A stretch of DNA of 64,000 nucleotides from Ornithinimicrobium sp. CNJ-824 (GTDB lineage: Bacteria > Actinomycetota > Actinomycetes > Actinomycetales > Dermatophilaceae). The notes below the pieces were generated by a model. It had not been told where the DNA came from, did not search any database, and saw nothing but the letters and a program-made list of their open reading frames with translations. Of this stretch, positions 20,377 to 28,253 are shown in pieces. The position numbers were made by a program, and so were the translations under genes. The stretch lies in the NCBI RefSeq assembly GCF_001942405.1, contig NZ_MKKA01000022.1, positions 124,001 through 188,000 on the forward strand, read 5' to 3'. Every line of letters begins with the position of its first letter. The stretch's first letter is position 1.

Positions 20377-20640
20377 GTGGAGCAACGTGAGCTCCGATCG
20401 ACGGAGCTGAGGTACTGCAGCGTGGACTGCACCAAGGTCGTCACGAGCCTGGCGGACGTCGAGGCGGGGGAGATCGCGGGCGGGGCGCCGGTGCATGAGC
20501 TCTCGTGGCAACCGAGGCAGGGCAACTATCCGGGTGGCTGTGGACGGCTACGACGGGGACCCTGGTGGGTTACGAGAGCCTGCTGGAGCGCGGACCGGGT
20601 CCTGCTGGCTGACTTCGACCCGGCCGTGGCCGGAGTCGCT
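20377..20640 (+). pseudogene. TnsA-like transposase endonuclease subunit, 5' fragment
   Basis: Translating from GTG 20377 gives about 50 residues with low similarity, then QPRQGNYPG. After one missing base (about 20534) follows WLWTATTGTLVGYESLLER, and after one extra base (about 20591) DRVLLADFDPAVAGVA. YES-LLERD plus DFDPAV is the core of the TnsA N-terminal endonuclease domain, where the Glu is a catalytic metal ligand. The gene breaks off after GVA, where intact homologues continue with QPFWL. Two indels plus truncation mean it is non-functional. This identification rests on remembered family motifs, not a search. Confidence 0.6.
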
Positions 20641-20662
20641 TGTGTGGCCGATCACACCACAC

Positions 20663-20692
20663 TTCTACATAGGTTGTCATTCTACCTAGGTA
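20663..20692. promoter_or_regulatory. Probable PadR operator
   Basis: Direct repeat TTCTACATAGGT (20663-20674) and TTCTACCTAGGT (20680-20691), a 17-bp step. The second copy contains the perfect palindrome TACCTAGGTA (20683-20692). It ends 17 nt before the padR start, where autoregulation is usual for PadR proteins. Confidence 0.6.
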
Positions 20693-20709
20693 CGTGCTTG
20701 ACTTCAGTC

Positions 20710-21057
20710 ATGCCACGGCGATCCTGGCCAGCGGAGTGGCAACGCGGCCTTCTCCCAGCAGTCGTCCTGGGGATGCTCAATCAGCGCCCCCAGCATGGCT
20801 ACGCCATCGCTCAGGAACTTGAACGGTGTGGCTGGGGGACCATTCGGGGAGGGACCTTGTATCCAACCTTTCGGAACCTCGAGGCACAGCAACTGATCGC
20901 TGGCACCTGGGAAGCACAGGACCGGGGTCCCGCCCGCAAGTACTACCACCTCACCACGGACGGAGTCCGAGCCGCCGCCGAGCATCGGATCGCCTGGGAC
21001 AGGCTCTCCCAGTCGATGTCAGGTCTGCTCGGCAGAGAGGAGTCTCACGATGCCTAA
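20710..21057 (+). CDS. PadR-family transcriptional regulator
   Basis: 115 aa. Winged helix typical of PadR: VVLGMLNQRPQHGYAIAQEL, GGTLYPTFRNLEAQQLIAGTW, GPARKYYHLTTDGVRAA. Short PadR proteins of this type (no large C-terminal domain) act as dimeric repressors of drug or membrane-stress genes. It overlaps the next gene by 8 nt. Its probable operator lies just upstream. Base composition and codons differ from neighbouring genes, in line with horizontal origin. Confidence 0.9.
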   Translation: MPRRSWPAEWQRGLLPAVVLGMLNQRPQHGYAIAQELERCGWGTIRGGTLYPTFRNLEAQQLIAGTWEAQDRGPARKYYHLTTDGVRAAAEHRIAWDRLSQSMSGLLGREESHDA

Positions 21058-21457
21058 GGGAACTCATCAGTACAACGCCAAACTTGCTCGCCTCCTGCGA
21101 CTGCGCGGGATCGACGAGGCACAGATTCGAGATGCGACATGGTCGGTGGAGTCGCACGTGACAGACAGTGGCAGCACAGCGGAAGAGGCCTTTGGCAGTC
21201 CGCGCCGCTATGCCCGCACCTTCACCCAGGCCACGGACACCCCGTCCCGGGGACGGGGCTGGTACGTCCTGGCCTGGCTCATCGCCAGCCTCGCGGCCGC
21301 ACTGCTCCTGATCTCCTGGAGCGCTCGGGATGACGACGAGGTGCTGGGCCTGTTCTCTCCAGAGGTCGGCATCGTCCTTGGAGCCGCGGTCCTGCTGATC
21401 TGGGCGCTCGTCCTGGGCCTGCGGCTGACCCGCCGTCCGGGCCGCCAGCCCGTTTAG
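21050..21457 (+). CDS. PadR-associated membrane protein (HAAS/DUF1700-like)
   Basis: 135 aa. The N-terminal 60 residues (LARLLRLRGIDEAQIRDATW, AEEAFGSPRRYARTF) resemble the HAAS-type domain that commonly follows PadR genes and senses or anchors. Two membrane helices follow (WYVLAWLIASLAAALLLISW, VGIVLGAAVLLIWALVLGL). The ATG overlaps the padR 3' end, so translation is coupled. In other actinobacteria the next gene is an ABC transporter, here reduced to a stub. Confidence 0.75.
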   Translation: MPKGTHQYNAKLARLLRLRGIDEAQIRDATWSVESHVTDSGSTAEEAFGSPRRYARTFTQATDTPSRGRGWYVLAWLIASLAAALLLISWSARDDDEVLGLFSPEVGIVLGAAVLLIWALVLGLRLTRRPGRQPV

Positions 21458-21470
21458 CGAAAGGTTGCAC

Positions 21471-21548
21471 ATGAGCGGACAGCCAGGATCGGCGCCGGCT
21501 CTGGAGCTGAAAGGCCTCACCAAGACCTTCGGGGGACGCGCGCTCTGA
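21471..21548 (+). pseudogene. ABC transporter ATPase, N-terminal stub
   Basis: 25 codons only: after a short leader, LELKGLTKTFGGRAL is the standard first strand and A-loop of an ABC ATPase, then TGA. No Walker A follows. The next bases in another register read LGTTSYFLDRHTEIEAQTLA, possibly the remnant of a membrane subunit, so a deletion probably joined two transporter genes. Confidence 0.6.
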
Positions 21549-21871
21549 CAGACCCGTCGCGGCACTCGGCACGACGTCCTACTTCCTTGACCGCCACACG
21601 GAGATTGAGGCACAGACCCTAGCGCGGGGCTCGCCCTGGGGGTGCTCTGCAGAGTCACAGGTGCACGCCGCCTACGAGCTTGCTCGGCCCGGATCCGCGA
21701 GGCCAGCCTGAGGACTCCGACAAGTTGGTGACACGGCCCTGGTCTCACCGAACCTGTCACCCCGCAGGTCAGCGAGCCATCCCCCGACAGATCATGCGAG
21801 AACCTACATTCCTTTTTCCGCCAGCGGCCGCGGTGGTGAGAGGGTGGTGCGGATGAACGAGGTGCACGGGG
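21549..21871. other. Gene-poor remnant region
   Basis: No convincing gene. It contains the possible transporter remnant near 21563-21715, the inverted end repeat at 21716-21728 and a loosely similar CCGACAGAT at about 21785. An AT-rich stretch at 21807-21822 (ACATTCCTTTTTCC) stands out. Confidence 0.5.
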
Positions 21872-22431
21872 ATGTCTGAGCAGGGCCAGGGGCAGGGGTC
21901 CGGGGGTCCGGCGACGCCGGCCCCGGACCGGCTGGCCCCCGGGGAGCCCGAGCAGCTGGCCTACACGCTGGAGACCCGCTTCGCGGCCTCCCGGGACGCC
22001 GCCTCGGCCGCGGTCCGGGATGCCGAGCGCGAGCTGGCCGAGGCCACGCAGCGGCGGGAACGCGCCGAGCTGGAGGCGGCCGAGGAGGAGTACACCTCCG
22101 ACCCGCTGGTGTTCATGCGGCAGTCCGTCTCCGAGGAGGTCGACGCCCTGCGCCGCAAGACGACCGGCAAGAAGGTCAGGGTCTCCTACCGGTTCCTGCT
22201 GGACCGGTCGGTGGAGCTGGCCGCCGCCGAGGTGGACCGCTTCCACTCCGACCGGGACGCGGCCCTGCGGGAGGCCCAGGAGGGCCTCGACGCGCTCCGG
22301 GAGGCCGAGCAGCGGGCCGCCGCCGCGGTCGAGGCCGCGCACCTGGCGCAGGAGCGGGTCCGGGCCGCCGAGCAGGCCGCCCGTGAAGGCTGGGCACCCT
22401 CCTGGACAAGCTCGGGGGGACCGGCGCCTGA
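21872..22431 (+). CDS. Coiled-coil hypothetical protein, frameshifted
   Basis: About 186 aa. After a Gly/Pro-rich start come heptad-rich helices (AAVRDAERELAEATQRRERA, HLAQERVRAAEQAAREG) with an intervening compact segment (PLVFMRQSVSEEVDALRRKT). No family recognised. One base is missing near 22388: restoring G in GAAGG(G)CTG gives EGLGTLLDKLGGTGA and a stop at 22431. It lies 41 nt before the AspT-type transporter and may be co-expressed. Could be a cytoplasmic structural or envelope-associated protein. Confidence 0.65.
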
Positions 22432-22472
22432 ACCGGGAGGGGCGGGCGAGGCCCGGGTGAGAGACTCCGCCC

Positions 22473-24037
22473 ATGGTGGACGTGCTGGCCTCGACGCCGC
22501 TGCTGACGATGATGCTGGTCGTCGCCCTGGGCACGCTCGTCGGGGCGATTCCGTTCGGCCCGTTGCGCTTCGGCCCGGCCGGCGCCCTGTTCGTGGGCCT
22601 GGGCGTGGGTGCCCTCGACCCCCGGCTCGGGGAGGGGCTCGGGCTGCTCCAGACCCTGGGCCTGGCGCTGTTCGTCTACACCGTCGGCCTCACCGCCGGC
22701 AACACCTTCTTCCGCGACCTGCGACGTCAGCTGCCCCTCATGGGCGGCGCGGGCCTGGTGCTCGCCGCCATGACGGGGGTCGCCATGCTCCTGGGCGGTG
22801 CCCTCGGGCTGCCCCCCGCACTGACGGCGGGCACCTACGCGGGGGCGCTCACCTCGACGCCCGCCCTGGCGACCGCCATCGACCGCACCGGCGGCCAGGA
22901 GCCGGCCGTCGGGTACTCCCTGGCCTACCCCGTGGGCGTTTTCGTCACCATCCTGCTGGTGGCCACCCTCCTGGCCCGGCCCTGGACGGCCCGGCGCGAC
23001 CCCGACCCGGTCGCCGGGCAGGGTCTGGTCGACATCTCCGTGGAGGTGGAGCGGCCCTCGCTGCTGGCCGACGTCCCGGGGCTGCGGGAGGGCGAGCTGC
23101 GGCTGTCCTACCTCGCCCGTGAGGGCGCCACCCGGGTCGTCCAGCCCGGCGAGCGCCTCGAGGTCGGTGACCGGGTCGTCATGGTGGGACCGGAGCGGGC
23201 GGTCGACCGCGCCCGGGACCACCTGGGACGGCGGGTCGACGAGCACCTGGCCCACGACCGCCGGGACGTGGACCACCGCCGCTTCGTCGTCTCCGACCGC
23301 CGGGTCGCCGGACGCACCGTCGGCGAGCTGGACGTCCCGGGCCGGTTCGACGGGGTCGTCACCCGGGTCCGACGGGGGGACCTGGACCTGCTGGCCTCCG
23401 AGGACTTCGTCCTCGAGCTCGGCGACCGGGTGCGCGTCATCGTCCCGCGGGGGCGGCTGGGGGAGGTCTCCGGCCTGTTCGGCGACTCCGAGCGCAAGGT
23501 GAGCGAGGTCGACGCCCTCACCCTGGGCATCGGCCTGGCCGCCGGGCTCGCCCTGGGACTGGTGACCCTCCCCCTGCCCGGCGGGCTGGACTTCGCGCTC
23601 GGCTCGGCCGCCGGGCCGCTCGTCGTCGGCATCGTGCTGGGCCGCCTCGAGCGCACCGGTCCCCTCGTCTGGGGCGTGCCGCTGGCCGCCAACCTCACGA
23701 TCCGCCAGCTGGGGCTCCTGCTCTTCCTCGGGGCCACCGGCCTCGTCTCCGGCCAGGCGTTCGCCGCCCAGGCCCTCACCTGGACCGGGCTGCAGGTGGT
23801 CGCGGCGGCGACCGTCATCACCCTCGTGGCCGGCGTGCTCTTCGTCGGCGTCGCCCGGCTCGCCGGCGTCAGCACCGAGCGCGCCGCGGGCGGCTCGCCG
23901 GGTTCGTCGGGCAGCCGGCCATCCTGGCCTACGCCAAGGGCCGGGTCACCGACGAACGTGTGGAGGCCGGCTACGCCGCCCTGTTCGCGCTGGGGCTGAT
24001 CCTCAAGATCCTGCTCGTGCAGGTGATCGTGGCCTGA
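22473..24037 (+). CDS. AspT/YidE-type (aspartate:alanine exchanger family) transporter with two RCK_C domains, frameshifted
   Basis: About 521 aa. Two membrane bundles (residues 1-180 and 345-521) flank a cytoplasmic section with two TrkA-C/RCK_C domains (VVQPGERLEVGDRVVMVGP; ELGDRVRVIVPRGRLGEV). The internal repeat and SAGTYAGALTSTPAL-like loop are typical of the AAE family, which exchanges dicarboxylic amino acids or unknown anions. The frame slips near 23893; one added G gives GGLAGFVGQPAILAYAKG and a normal C-terminal helix. Confidence 0.88.
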
Positions 24038-24082
24038 GCCCGGGCCGGGCCGGTGGGCGTCGGCGGCACACGGCCAGGGACC

Positions 24083-24301
24083 TCAGAGCTTGGCGAGCTT
24101 GGAGTAGGGACTGAGGATCCGCATGGTGCAGGTCCCGAAGTCGACGCGGACGGCGTCGGTCTCCACCCCCACCACGCGTCCCATGCCGTAGGAGTCGTGC
24201 GTGACCCGGTCGTCCCGGTCGAACACGGGGACGGCCGGCGCGGGCTCCCGCCGGAACGGGCTGGTGGCGGGGTGGCGTCGACGTGCGGGCGTGGTTGACA
24301 T
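24083..24301 (-). CDS. Small KOW/CarD_TRCF-like beta-barrel protein
   Basis: 72 aa. A basic N-terminus (STTPARRRHPATSPF) is followed by FDRDDRVTHDSYGMGRVVGV and RVDFGTCTMRILSPYSKLAKL, a Tudor/KOW-like barrel pattern as in the CarD N-terminal domain. GGAGG lies just before the ATG. Its function is unknown; an interaction with RNA polymerase or nucleic acid is only suggested by the fold. Confidence 0.7.
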   Translation of the reverse strand: MSTTPARRRHPATSPFRREPAPAVPVFDRDDRVTHDSYGMGRVVGVETDAVRVDFGTCTMRILSPYSKLAKL

Positions 24302-24414
24302 CTCCTCCAGTATGCACCCGCGGACGCGGGCGACCGTCGCGGTGAGGCATGACGGACCACGCGACGGCGTTCTGGGGGCACGGGCGGCACCCGGCTGCAT
24401 ACGACCTGGGGTAG

Positions 24415-24420
24415 TAGACT
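24415..24420 (+). promoter_or_regulatory. -10 hexamer TAGACT before the arsP leader peptide
   Basis: TAGACT, six bases (GCAGGG), GTG at 24427: the same spacing as the other leaderless starts in the window. Confidence 0.55.
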
Positions 24421-24426
24421 GCAGGG

Positions 24427-24489
24427 GTGGTCGAACCGATGGTGGCCCGCACCGTCGACGCCCTCCCCTCCCGGGCGGGGGCGCGATGA
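24427..24489 (+). CDS. Leader peptide upstream of the ArsP-type permease
   Basis: 20 codons from GTG to TGA, encoding MVEPMVARTVDALPSRAGAR. The TGA shares bases with the permease ATG (ATGA overlap), so ribosomes finishing the leader can restart on the permease. A -10 lies exactly six nt before the GTG. The last codons contain a GC-rich hairpin (CCTCCCGGGCGGGGG) that could hide the permease start when the leader is not translated. No homologue can be named for so short a peptide. Confidence 0.45.
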   Translation: MVEPMVARTVDALPSRAGAR

Positions 24490-25532
24490 CCACGCACGCG
24501 CCGACCGCCCCTCCCGGGACCGACCGCGGACTCCTGCTCCGCCTCGGCCTCGGCGCCCTCGCCTGGGCCGGCCTCTACGCGCTCAACGAGTGGTTCTGGG
24601 ACGCGGCGGTCGGCTGGCTGGGCCTGGACCTGGGCGCGCGGCTCGTCTCCTCGGTCCACTTCTTCCTCTACGACACGGTCAAGATCTTCCTGCTCCTGCT
24701 GGGTCTGATGTTCGTCGTCGGTCTGCTGCGCGCCTCCCTCGACCTGGACCGGGCCCGGGCCTACCTGGAGGGCCGCGGCCTGGGGCTCGGTCTGTTCCTC
24801 GCCGTCGTCCTGGGGGTGGTGACCCCGTTCTGCTCGTGCAGCTCGATCCCGCTCTTCATCGGGTTCGTCGCGGCCGGGATCCCCCTGTCGATCACCCTCA
24901 CCTTCCTCGTCGCCTCCCCGCTCGTCAGCGAGATCGCCGCGATCATGATCGGCGACCAGTTCGGCTGGGACGTCGCCGTCGCCTACGTCCTGGCCGGCGG
25001 CACCCTGGCGATGGCGATCGGGTGGGTCTTCTCCCGGTTCCGCCTTGACCGGTGGGTCGAGGACGTGGTCCGCACCAGCCGGGTCGCCGCCCTGCGGGCC
25101 GGCGGCCACCGGCCGACCCTGGCCGAGCGGGTCGAGGCCGCCCTGGGCGAGAGCCGCGACATCTTCCGCGACGTGTGGGTCTGGGTCCTCGTCGGCGTGG
25201 GCGTCGGCGCGGCCATCCACGGCTGGGTCCCCACCGACTTCTTCGCCCGCTGGGCCGGCCCGCAGAACCCGCTGGCGGTTGCCGTGGCCACGCTGGCGGG
25301 CGTCCCCCTCTACGTCAACGGCGCGGGCGTCGTCCCCGTGGGCGAGGCCCTGTGGGCCAAGGGGATGGGCCTGGGCACCGTCATGGCCTTCATGATGAGC
25401 TCGATCGCGCTGTCGATCCCGATGGCCATCATGCTGCGCCGCGTCATGCGGCCCCCGCTGCTGGCCCTCTACTTCGGCTCCGTGGCCCTGGGCATCATGG
25501 CCCTCGGCCTCGTCTTCAACCTCGCCGGCTGA
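24486..25532 (+). CDS. ArsP/DUF318-type permease (SO_0444 family)
   Basis: 348 aa with about eight to ten helices. Family hallmark PFCSCSSIPLFIGFVAAGIPL (about residue 115) and the repeat motif AGVPLYVNGAGVVPVG. ArsP proteins export organoarsenicals; other members are linked to redox-active disulfide proteins and metals. The start overlaps the leader peptide stop. The thioredoxin-like gene follows 32 nt later, so permease and disulfide protein likely work together; the real substrate is unknown. Confidence 0.88.
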   Translation: MTTHAPTAPPGTDRGLLLRLGLGALAWAGLYALNEWFWDAAVGWLGLDLGARLVSSVHFFLYDTVKIFLLLLGLMFVVGLLRASLDLDRARAYLEGRGLGLGLFLAVVLGVVTPFCSCSSIPLFIGFVAAGIPLSITLTFLVASPLVSEIAAIMIGDQFGWDVAVAYVLAGGTLAMAIGWVFSRFRLDRWVEDVVRTSRVAALRAGGHRPTLAERVEAALGESRDIFRDVWVWVLVGVGVGAAIHGWVPTDFFARWAGPQNPLAVAVATLAGVPLYVNGAGVVPVGEALWAKGMGLGTVMAFMMSSIALSIPMAIMLRRVMRPPLLALYFGSVALGIMALGLVFNLAG

Positions 25533-25564
25533 CCCGGCCGGCACCGACGCGCGAGGAGGCGCAG

Positions 25565-25807
25565 ATGATCGTCAAGGTGCTGGGGCCCGGGTGCCGCAAC
25601 TGCCACCGGCTGGAGGAGCGCACCCGCGAGGCGCTGTCCCGGCTGGGGCTGGAGGCGGAGGTGGAGAAGGTCACCGACTACGGCCAGATCGCCGCCTACG
25701 GCGTGCTGCGCACCCCCGGTCTCGTCGTCGACGACGAGGTGGTCCACAGCGGCAGCGTGCCGACGACCGACCACCTCGTCGAGCTGCTCTCGGCCCGACC
25801 GGCCTGA
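25565..25807 (+). CDS. Thioredoxin-like redox-active disulfide protein
   Basis: 80 aa. IVKVLGPGCRNCHRLEERTR has the CxxC active site (CRNC) of the TIGR00412/MTH895 family, and LRTPGLVVDDEVVHSG contains the cis-Pro. These small proteins are frequent partners of DUF318 permeases. The start ATG follows GAGGAGGCGCAG, a good ribosome binding site. Possibly delivers reducing power or metal/metalloid ligands to the permease. Confidence 0.88.
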   Translation: MIVKVLGPGCRNCHRLEERTREALSRLGLEAEVEKVTDYGQIAAYGVLRTPGLVVDDEVVHSGSVPTTDHLVELLSARPA

Positions 25808-25828
25808 ACCGGGGAGGCCGGCCGATCC

Positions 25829-25847
25829 CCATACCCTGGGGGTATGG
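25829..25847. promoter_or_regulatory. Palindrome holding the -10 and start codon of the patatin gene
   Basis: CCATACCC-TGG-GGGTATGG, perfect 8-bp arms. TACCCT (25832-25837) is a -10, six nt before ATG 25844, which itself is part of the right arm. A bound repressor or an RNA hairpin would cover both promoter and start. Confidence 0.55.
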
Positions 25848-26740
25848 AGCAGCTCTCCTCCACCGTGACCGGCACCGCCCTCGTCTTCGAGGGCGGTGGC
25901 ATGCGGGCGTCCTACACCTCCGGCCTGCTCGTGGCGCTGCTCGAGGCCGGGCTGCACCTGGACTGGGTGGGCGGCGTCTCGGCCGGGGCGAGCAACACCG
26001 CCAACTACGTCTCCCGCGACCCCTGGCGGGCCCGGCACAGCTTCACCGACTTCGTCACCGACCCCCGCTTCGGTGACTGGCGCACGTTCGTCCGCGGCCA
26101 GGGGCTGTTCAACGCGCGGTACATCTACGAGGAGACCGGGCTGCCCGGGCAGGCGCTGCCCTTCGACTGGGACACGTTCAGCGCGAACCCGGCGCGGGTC
26201 CGCGTCAGCGGGTTCAACGCCACCCGCGGCGAGGTCGTCCACTGGGGGCGGGCGGACCTGGCCACGATCGGCGACCTCATGGTCCGCGTGCGGGCCTCCT
26301 CGACGATGCCGGTCGTCATGCCGCCCGTGACGATCGACGGGGAGGTCTTCGTCGACGGCGCTCTCGGCCCCTCCGGCGGCATCCCGCTCGACGCCGCCCG
26401 GGCCGACGGCCACGAGCGGTTCCTCGTCGTGCTCACCCAGCAGCGCGACTACGTCAAGCCGCCGCCGGCCCGGGCCGGACTGCGCTACCTGCGCCGGCAC
26501 TTCCGCCGGTTCCCCGCCGTCGGCGAGGCGCTCGCCCGCCGGCACGAGGTGTACAACGCCGTGCGGGAGGAGCTGTGGGAGCTGGAGCGGGCCGGCACGG
26601 CATACCTGTTCGTGCCCGAGGCCATGCCGGTGGGCAACGGGACCCGCGACGTGGCCCGCCTGCGGGCCAGCCACGAGGCCGGGCTGGCGCAGGCCCGGCG
26701 CGAGCTGCCCGCGATCCGGGAGTTCCTGGGCGTCGGCTGA
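25844..26740 (+). CDS. Patatin-like phospholipase
   Basis: 298 aa. Oxyanion loop EGGGMRASYTSGLLVALLEAG, nucleophile elbow GVSAGASN (Ser about residue 48), and catalytic Asp in FVDGALGPSGG, the complete Ser-Asp dyad. Similar to the RssA/YjjU-type bacterial patatins that hydrolyse phospholipids or acyl esters. The gene has a leaderless promoter. No signal peptide, so probably cytoplasmic or membrane-peripheral. Confidence 0.9.
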   Translation: MEQLSSTVTGTALVFEGGGMRASYTSGLLVALLEAGLHLDWVGGVSAGASNTANYVSRDPWRARHSFTDFVTDPRFGDWRTFVRGQGLFNARYIYEETGLPGQALPFDWDTFSANPARVRVSGFNATRGEVVHWGRADLATIGDLMVRVRASSTMPVVMPPVTIDGEVFVDGALGPSGGIPLDAARADGHERFLVVLTQQRDYVKPPPARAGLRYLRRHFRRFPAVGEALARRHEVYNAVREELWELERAGTAYLFVPEAMPVGNGTRDVARLRASHEAGLAQARRELPAIREFLGVG

Positions 26741-26790
26741 CGGCCGCGCCCCCGCGCCGGGGACGAGCCGGCTCCTGGCATGCTCGGGGT

Positions 26791-27618
26791 ATGCCGTCGC
26801 GCACCGCCCCCGAGCACCTGGCCTGCACCGTCGAGGACGGGGTCGCCGCCGTCCGGCTCGCCCGGCCCGACAAGCTCAACGCCCTGACCCTGCCGATGCT
26901 GGACGGCCTGGTCGCCACCGCGCACCGGCTGCGCCGCGACCCCTCGGTGCGCGCGGTGGTCCTCTCCGGGGAGGGCGAGGCCTTCTGCGCCGGTCTCGAC
27001 CTGGGCGGGGCCCTGCGGGACCCGGTCGGCATCGCCGGGCGGTTCCTCCCGCGGCCGTGGCGGGGCACCAACATCTTCCAGGAGGCCTGCTGGGCGTGGC
27101 GCCGGCTGCCCGTGCCCGTCGTCGCGGTCGTCCACGGGCACTGCCTGGGCGCGGGGCTGCAGCTGGCGCTGGGGGCCGACCTGCGGGTGAGCACGCCGGA
27201 CGCCCGGTGGTCGGTGCGCGAGGCCCGGTGGGGGCTGGTGCCGGACATGAGCGGCGTGCGCTCCCTGACCGAGCTGGTGGGGCTGGACGTGGCCAAGGAG
27301 CTGACCCTCACCGCCCGGTCCGTCACCGGTGCCGAGGCTGCCGACCTGGGCCTGGTCACGAGGGTCGCCGAGGACCCGCACGCGGTGGCGGTCGAGCTGG
27401 TCGGGCAGATGATCGCCCACGACCGGCGGGCGCTGGCCCGCGCCAAGCGACTCCTCGACGGGTCAGTGGGCACCCCGGCCCGCACGATGTTCGCCCGCGA
27501 GCGCCGGGCGCAGCTGGGCCTGCTCGCCCGGATGGACCGTTCCGCCGTGCCCGGCTCTACGGCTGGTCGAGGAACTCCCGCAGCAGCTGCTCCAACTCCG
27601 CCGGCACCTCCTCGTTGA
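26791..27618 (+). CDS. Enoyl-CoA hydratase/isomerase (crotonase) family protein
   Basis: 275 aa. Crotonase fold: VRLARPDKLNALTLPMLDGL, the first oxyanion strand VLSGEGEAFCAGLDLG, and HGHCLGAGLQLALGADLRVS. The acidic catalytic Glu region WGLVPDMSGV has Asp-Met rather than the usual Glu, as in isomerase-like members. Hydrates or isomerises an unsaturated acyl-CoA; the exact substrate is unknown. The last about 25 residues run 62 nt into the convergent hydrolase gene and are low-complexity, so the true C-terminus may be altered. Confidence 0.85.
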   Translation: MPSRTAPEHLACTVEDGVAAVRLARPDKLNALTLPMLDGLVATAHRLRRDPSVRAVVLSGEGEAFCAGLDLGGALRDPVGIAGRFLPRPWRGTNIFQEACWAWRRLPVPVVAVVHGHCLGAGLQLALGADLRVSTPDARWSVREARWGLVPDMSGVRSLTELVGLDVAKELTLTARSVTGAEAADLGLVTRVAEDPHAVAVELVGQMIAHDRRALARAKRLLDGSVGTPARTMFARERRAQLGLLARMDRSAVPGSTAGRGTPAAAAPTPPAPPR

Positions 27619-28228
27619 GCGCCGGGCCGGCGCCCTCGACGATCCGCAGCCGCGCCCCGGGGATCCCGTCGGCGAGCGCCCGCGCGCCCGGCTGACCGGC
27701 CCGGTCGCGGGCGCCCACGAGGACCAGGGTCGGGGCCTGGACCCGGGGCAGCGCGTCGGTGAGGTCGGCCCGGCGCGCGACGTCCAGCGCCGCGGTCAGC
27801 CGGTCCTTGGACACCCCCGCGTCGGCCAGGCGGGAGGCGGGCATGAGCCGCAGGAGTCCGGCCTGCACACCGCTGAGCAGCCTCGGGGTGCGGACCTGAC
27901 CGCCGACGAGCACCAGCCTGCGCACGAGGTCAGGGCGGTCCGCGGCGAGCCGCGTGGCCACCATCGCCCCCCAGTTCTGGGCGCACAGGTCCAGCCGCGT
28001 CAGGCCCTCCAGCTCCAGCTCCTGCGCCAGCCGGGCGGCGGCCTCCTCGACCGGCACCGGCCGGGTCTCGGTGGGTCGCAGGCCCGGCACCCAGGGGGTG
28101 AGCAGCCGCCGCGACCCGTAGAGTCGCACGACCACGTCCTCCCAGGCCATCGGTGCCTGCCCCACCCCGTGGAGCAGGACGAGAGGGGTCGCCGGGTCGG
28201 TCGGCTGCTCGGGCTGGGACTGGCTCAC
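27557..28228 (-). CDS. Alpha/beta hydrolase fold protein lacking the catalytic Ser and His
   Basis: 223 aa. Opening PLVLLHGVGQAPMAW is the usual HGxG oxyanion strand. The nucleophile elbow reads LCAQNWGAMVA, so the nucleophile position is Asn (N-W-G) instead of Ser. The place of the catalytic His reads EGAGPALNEEVP, where active homologues have GAGHALNEE. The acid position (GARDRAG) is kept. Both changes together predict a non-hydrolytic protein, perhaps a binding or regulatory role. Leaderless promoter TACCCT at 28235-28240. Confidence 0.8.
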   Translation of the reverse strand: MSQSQPEQPTDPATPLVLLHGVGQAPMAWEDVVVRLYGSRRLLTPWVPGLRPTETRPVPVEEAAARLAQELELEGLTRLDLCAQNWGAMVATRLAADRPDLVRRLVLVGGQVRTPRLLSGVQAGLLRLMPASRLADAGVSKDRLTAALDVARRADLTDALPRVQAPTLVLVGARDRAGQPGARALADGIPGARLRIVEGAGPALNEEVPAELEQLLREFLDQP

Positions 28229-28234
28229 CGCGCC

Positions 28235-28240
28235 AGGGTA
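28235..28240 (-). promoter_or_regulatory. -10 hexamer TACCCT of a leaderless promoter (degenerate hydrolase)
   Basis: Minus strand GGCATACCCT, six bases, GTG at 28228. Confidence 0.6.
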
Positions 28241-28253
28241 TGCCGTGCCCGCC

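Larger units (their letters stand above)
20273..21728. mobile_element. Relic of a Tn7-like (TnsA-type heteromeric transposase) element with PadR cargo
   Basis: The left side has four iterated end repeats followed by a broken tnsA-like gene. The right side has TCCGACAAGTTGG (21716-21728), an exact 13-bp inverted copy of the left-hand CCAACTTGTCGGA (20298-20310). Between them lie a PadR regulator, its partner membrane protein and a truncated ABC ATPase. The 1.4 kb is visibly less GC-rich than its neighbours and contains codons rare elsewhere (TTA, ATA, AGA). No tnsB or tnsC is present, so the element is dead. The outer ends and a target-site duplication could not be fixed. Confidence 0.5.

Noticed and set aside
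26779-26784. -10 (CATGCT) for the enoyl-CoA hydratase gene
   Set aside because: Spacing is close to the leaderless rule, but the hexamer lacks the required TA at its start.
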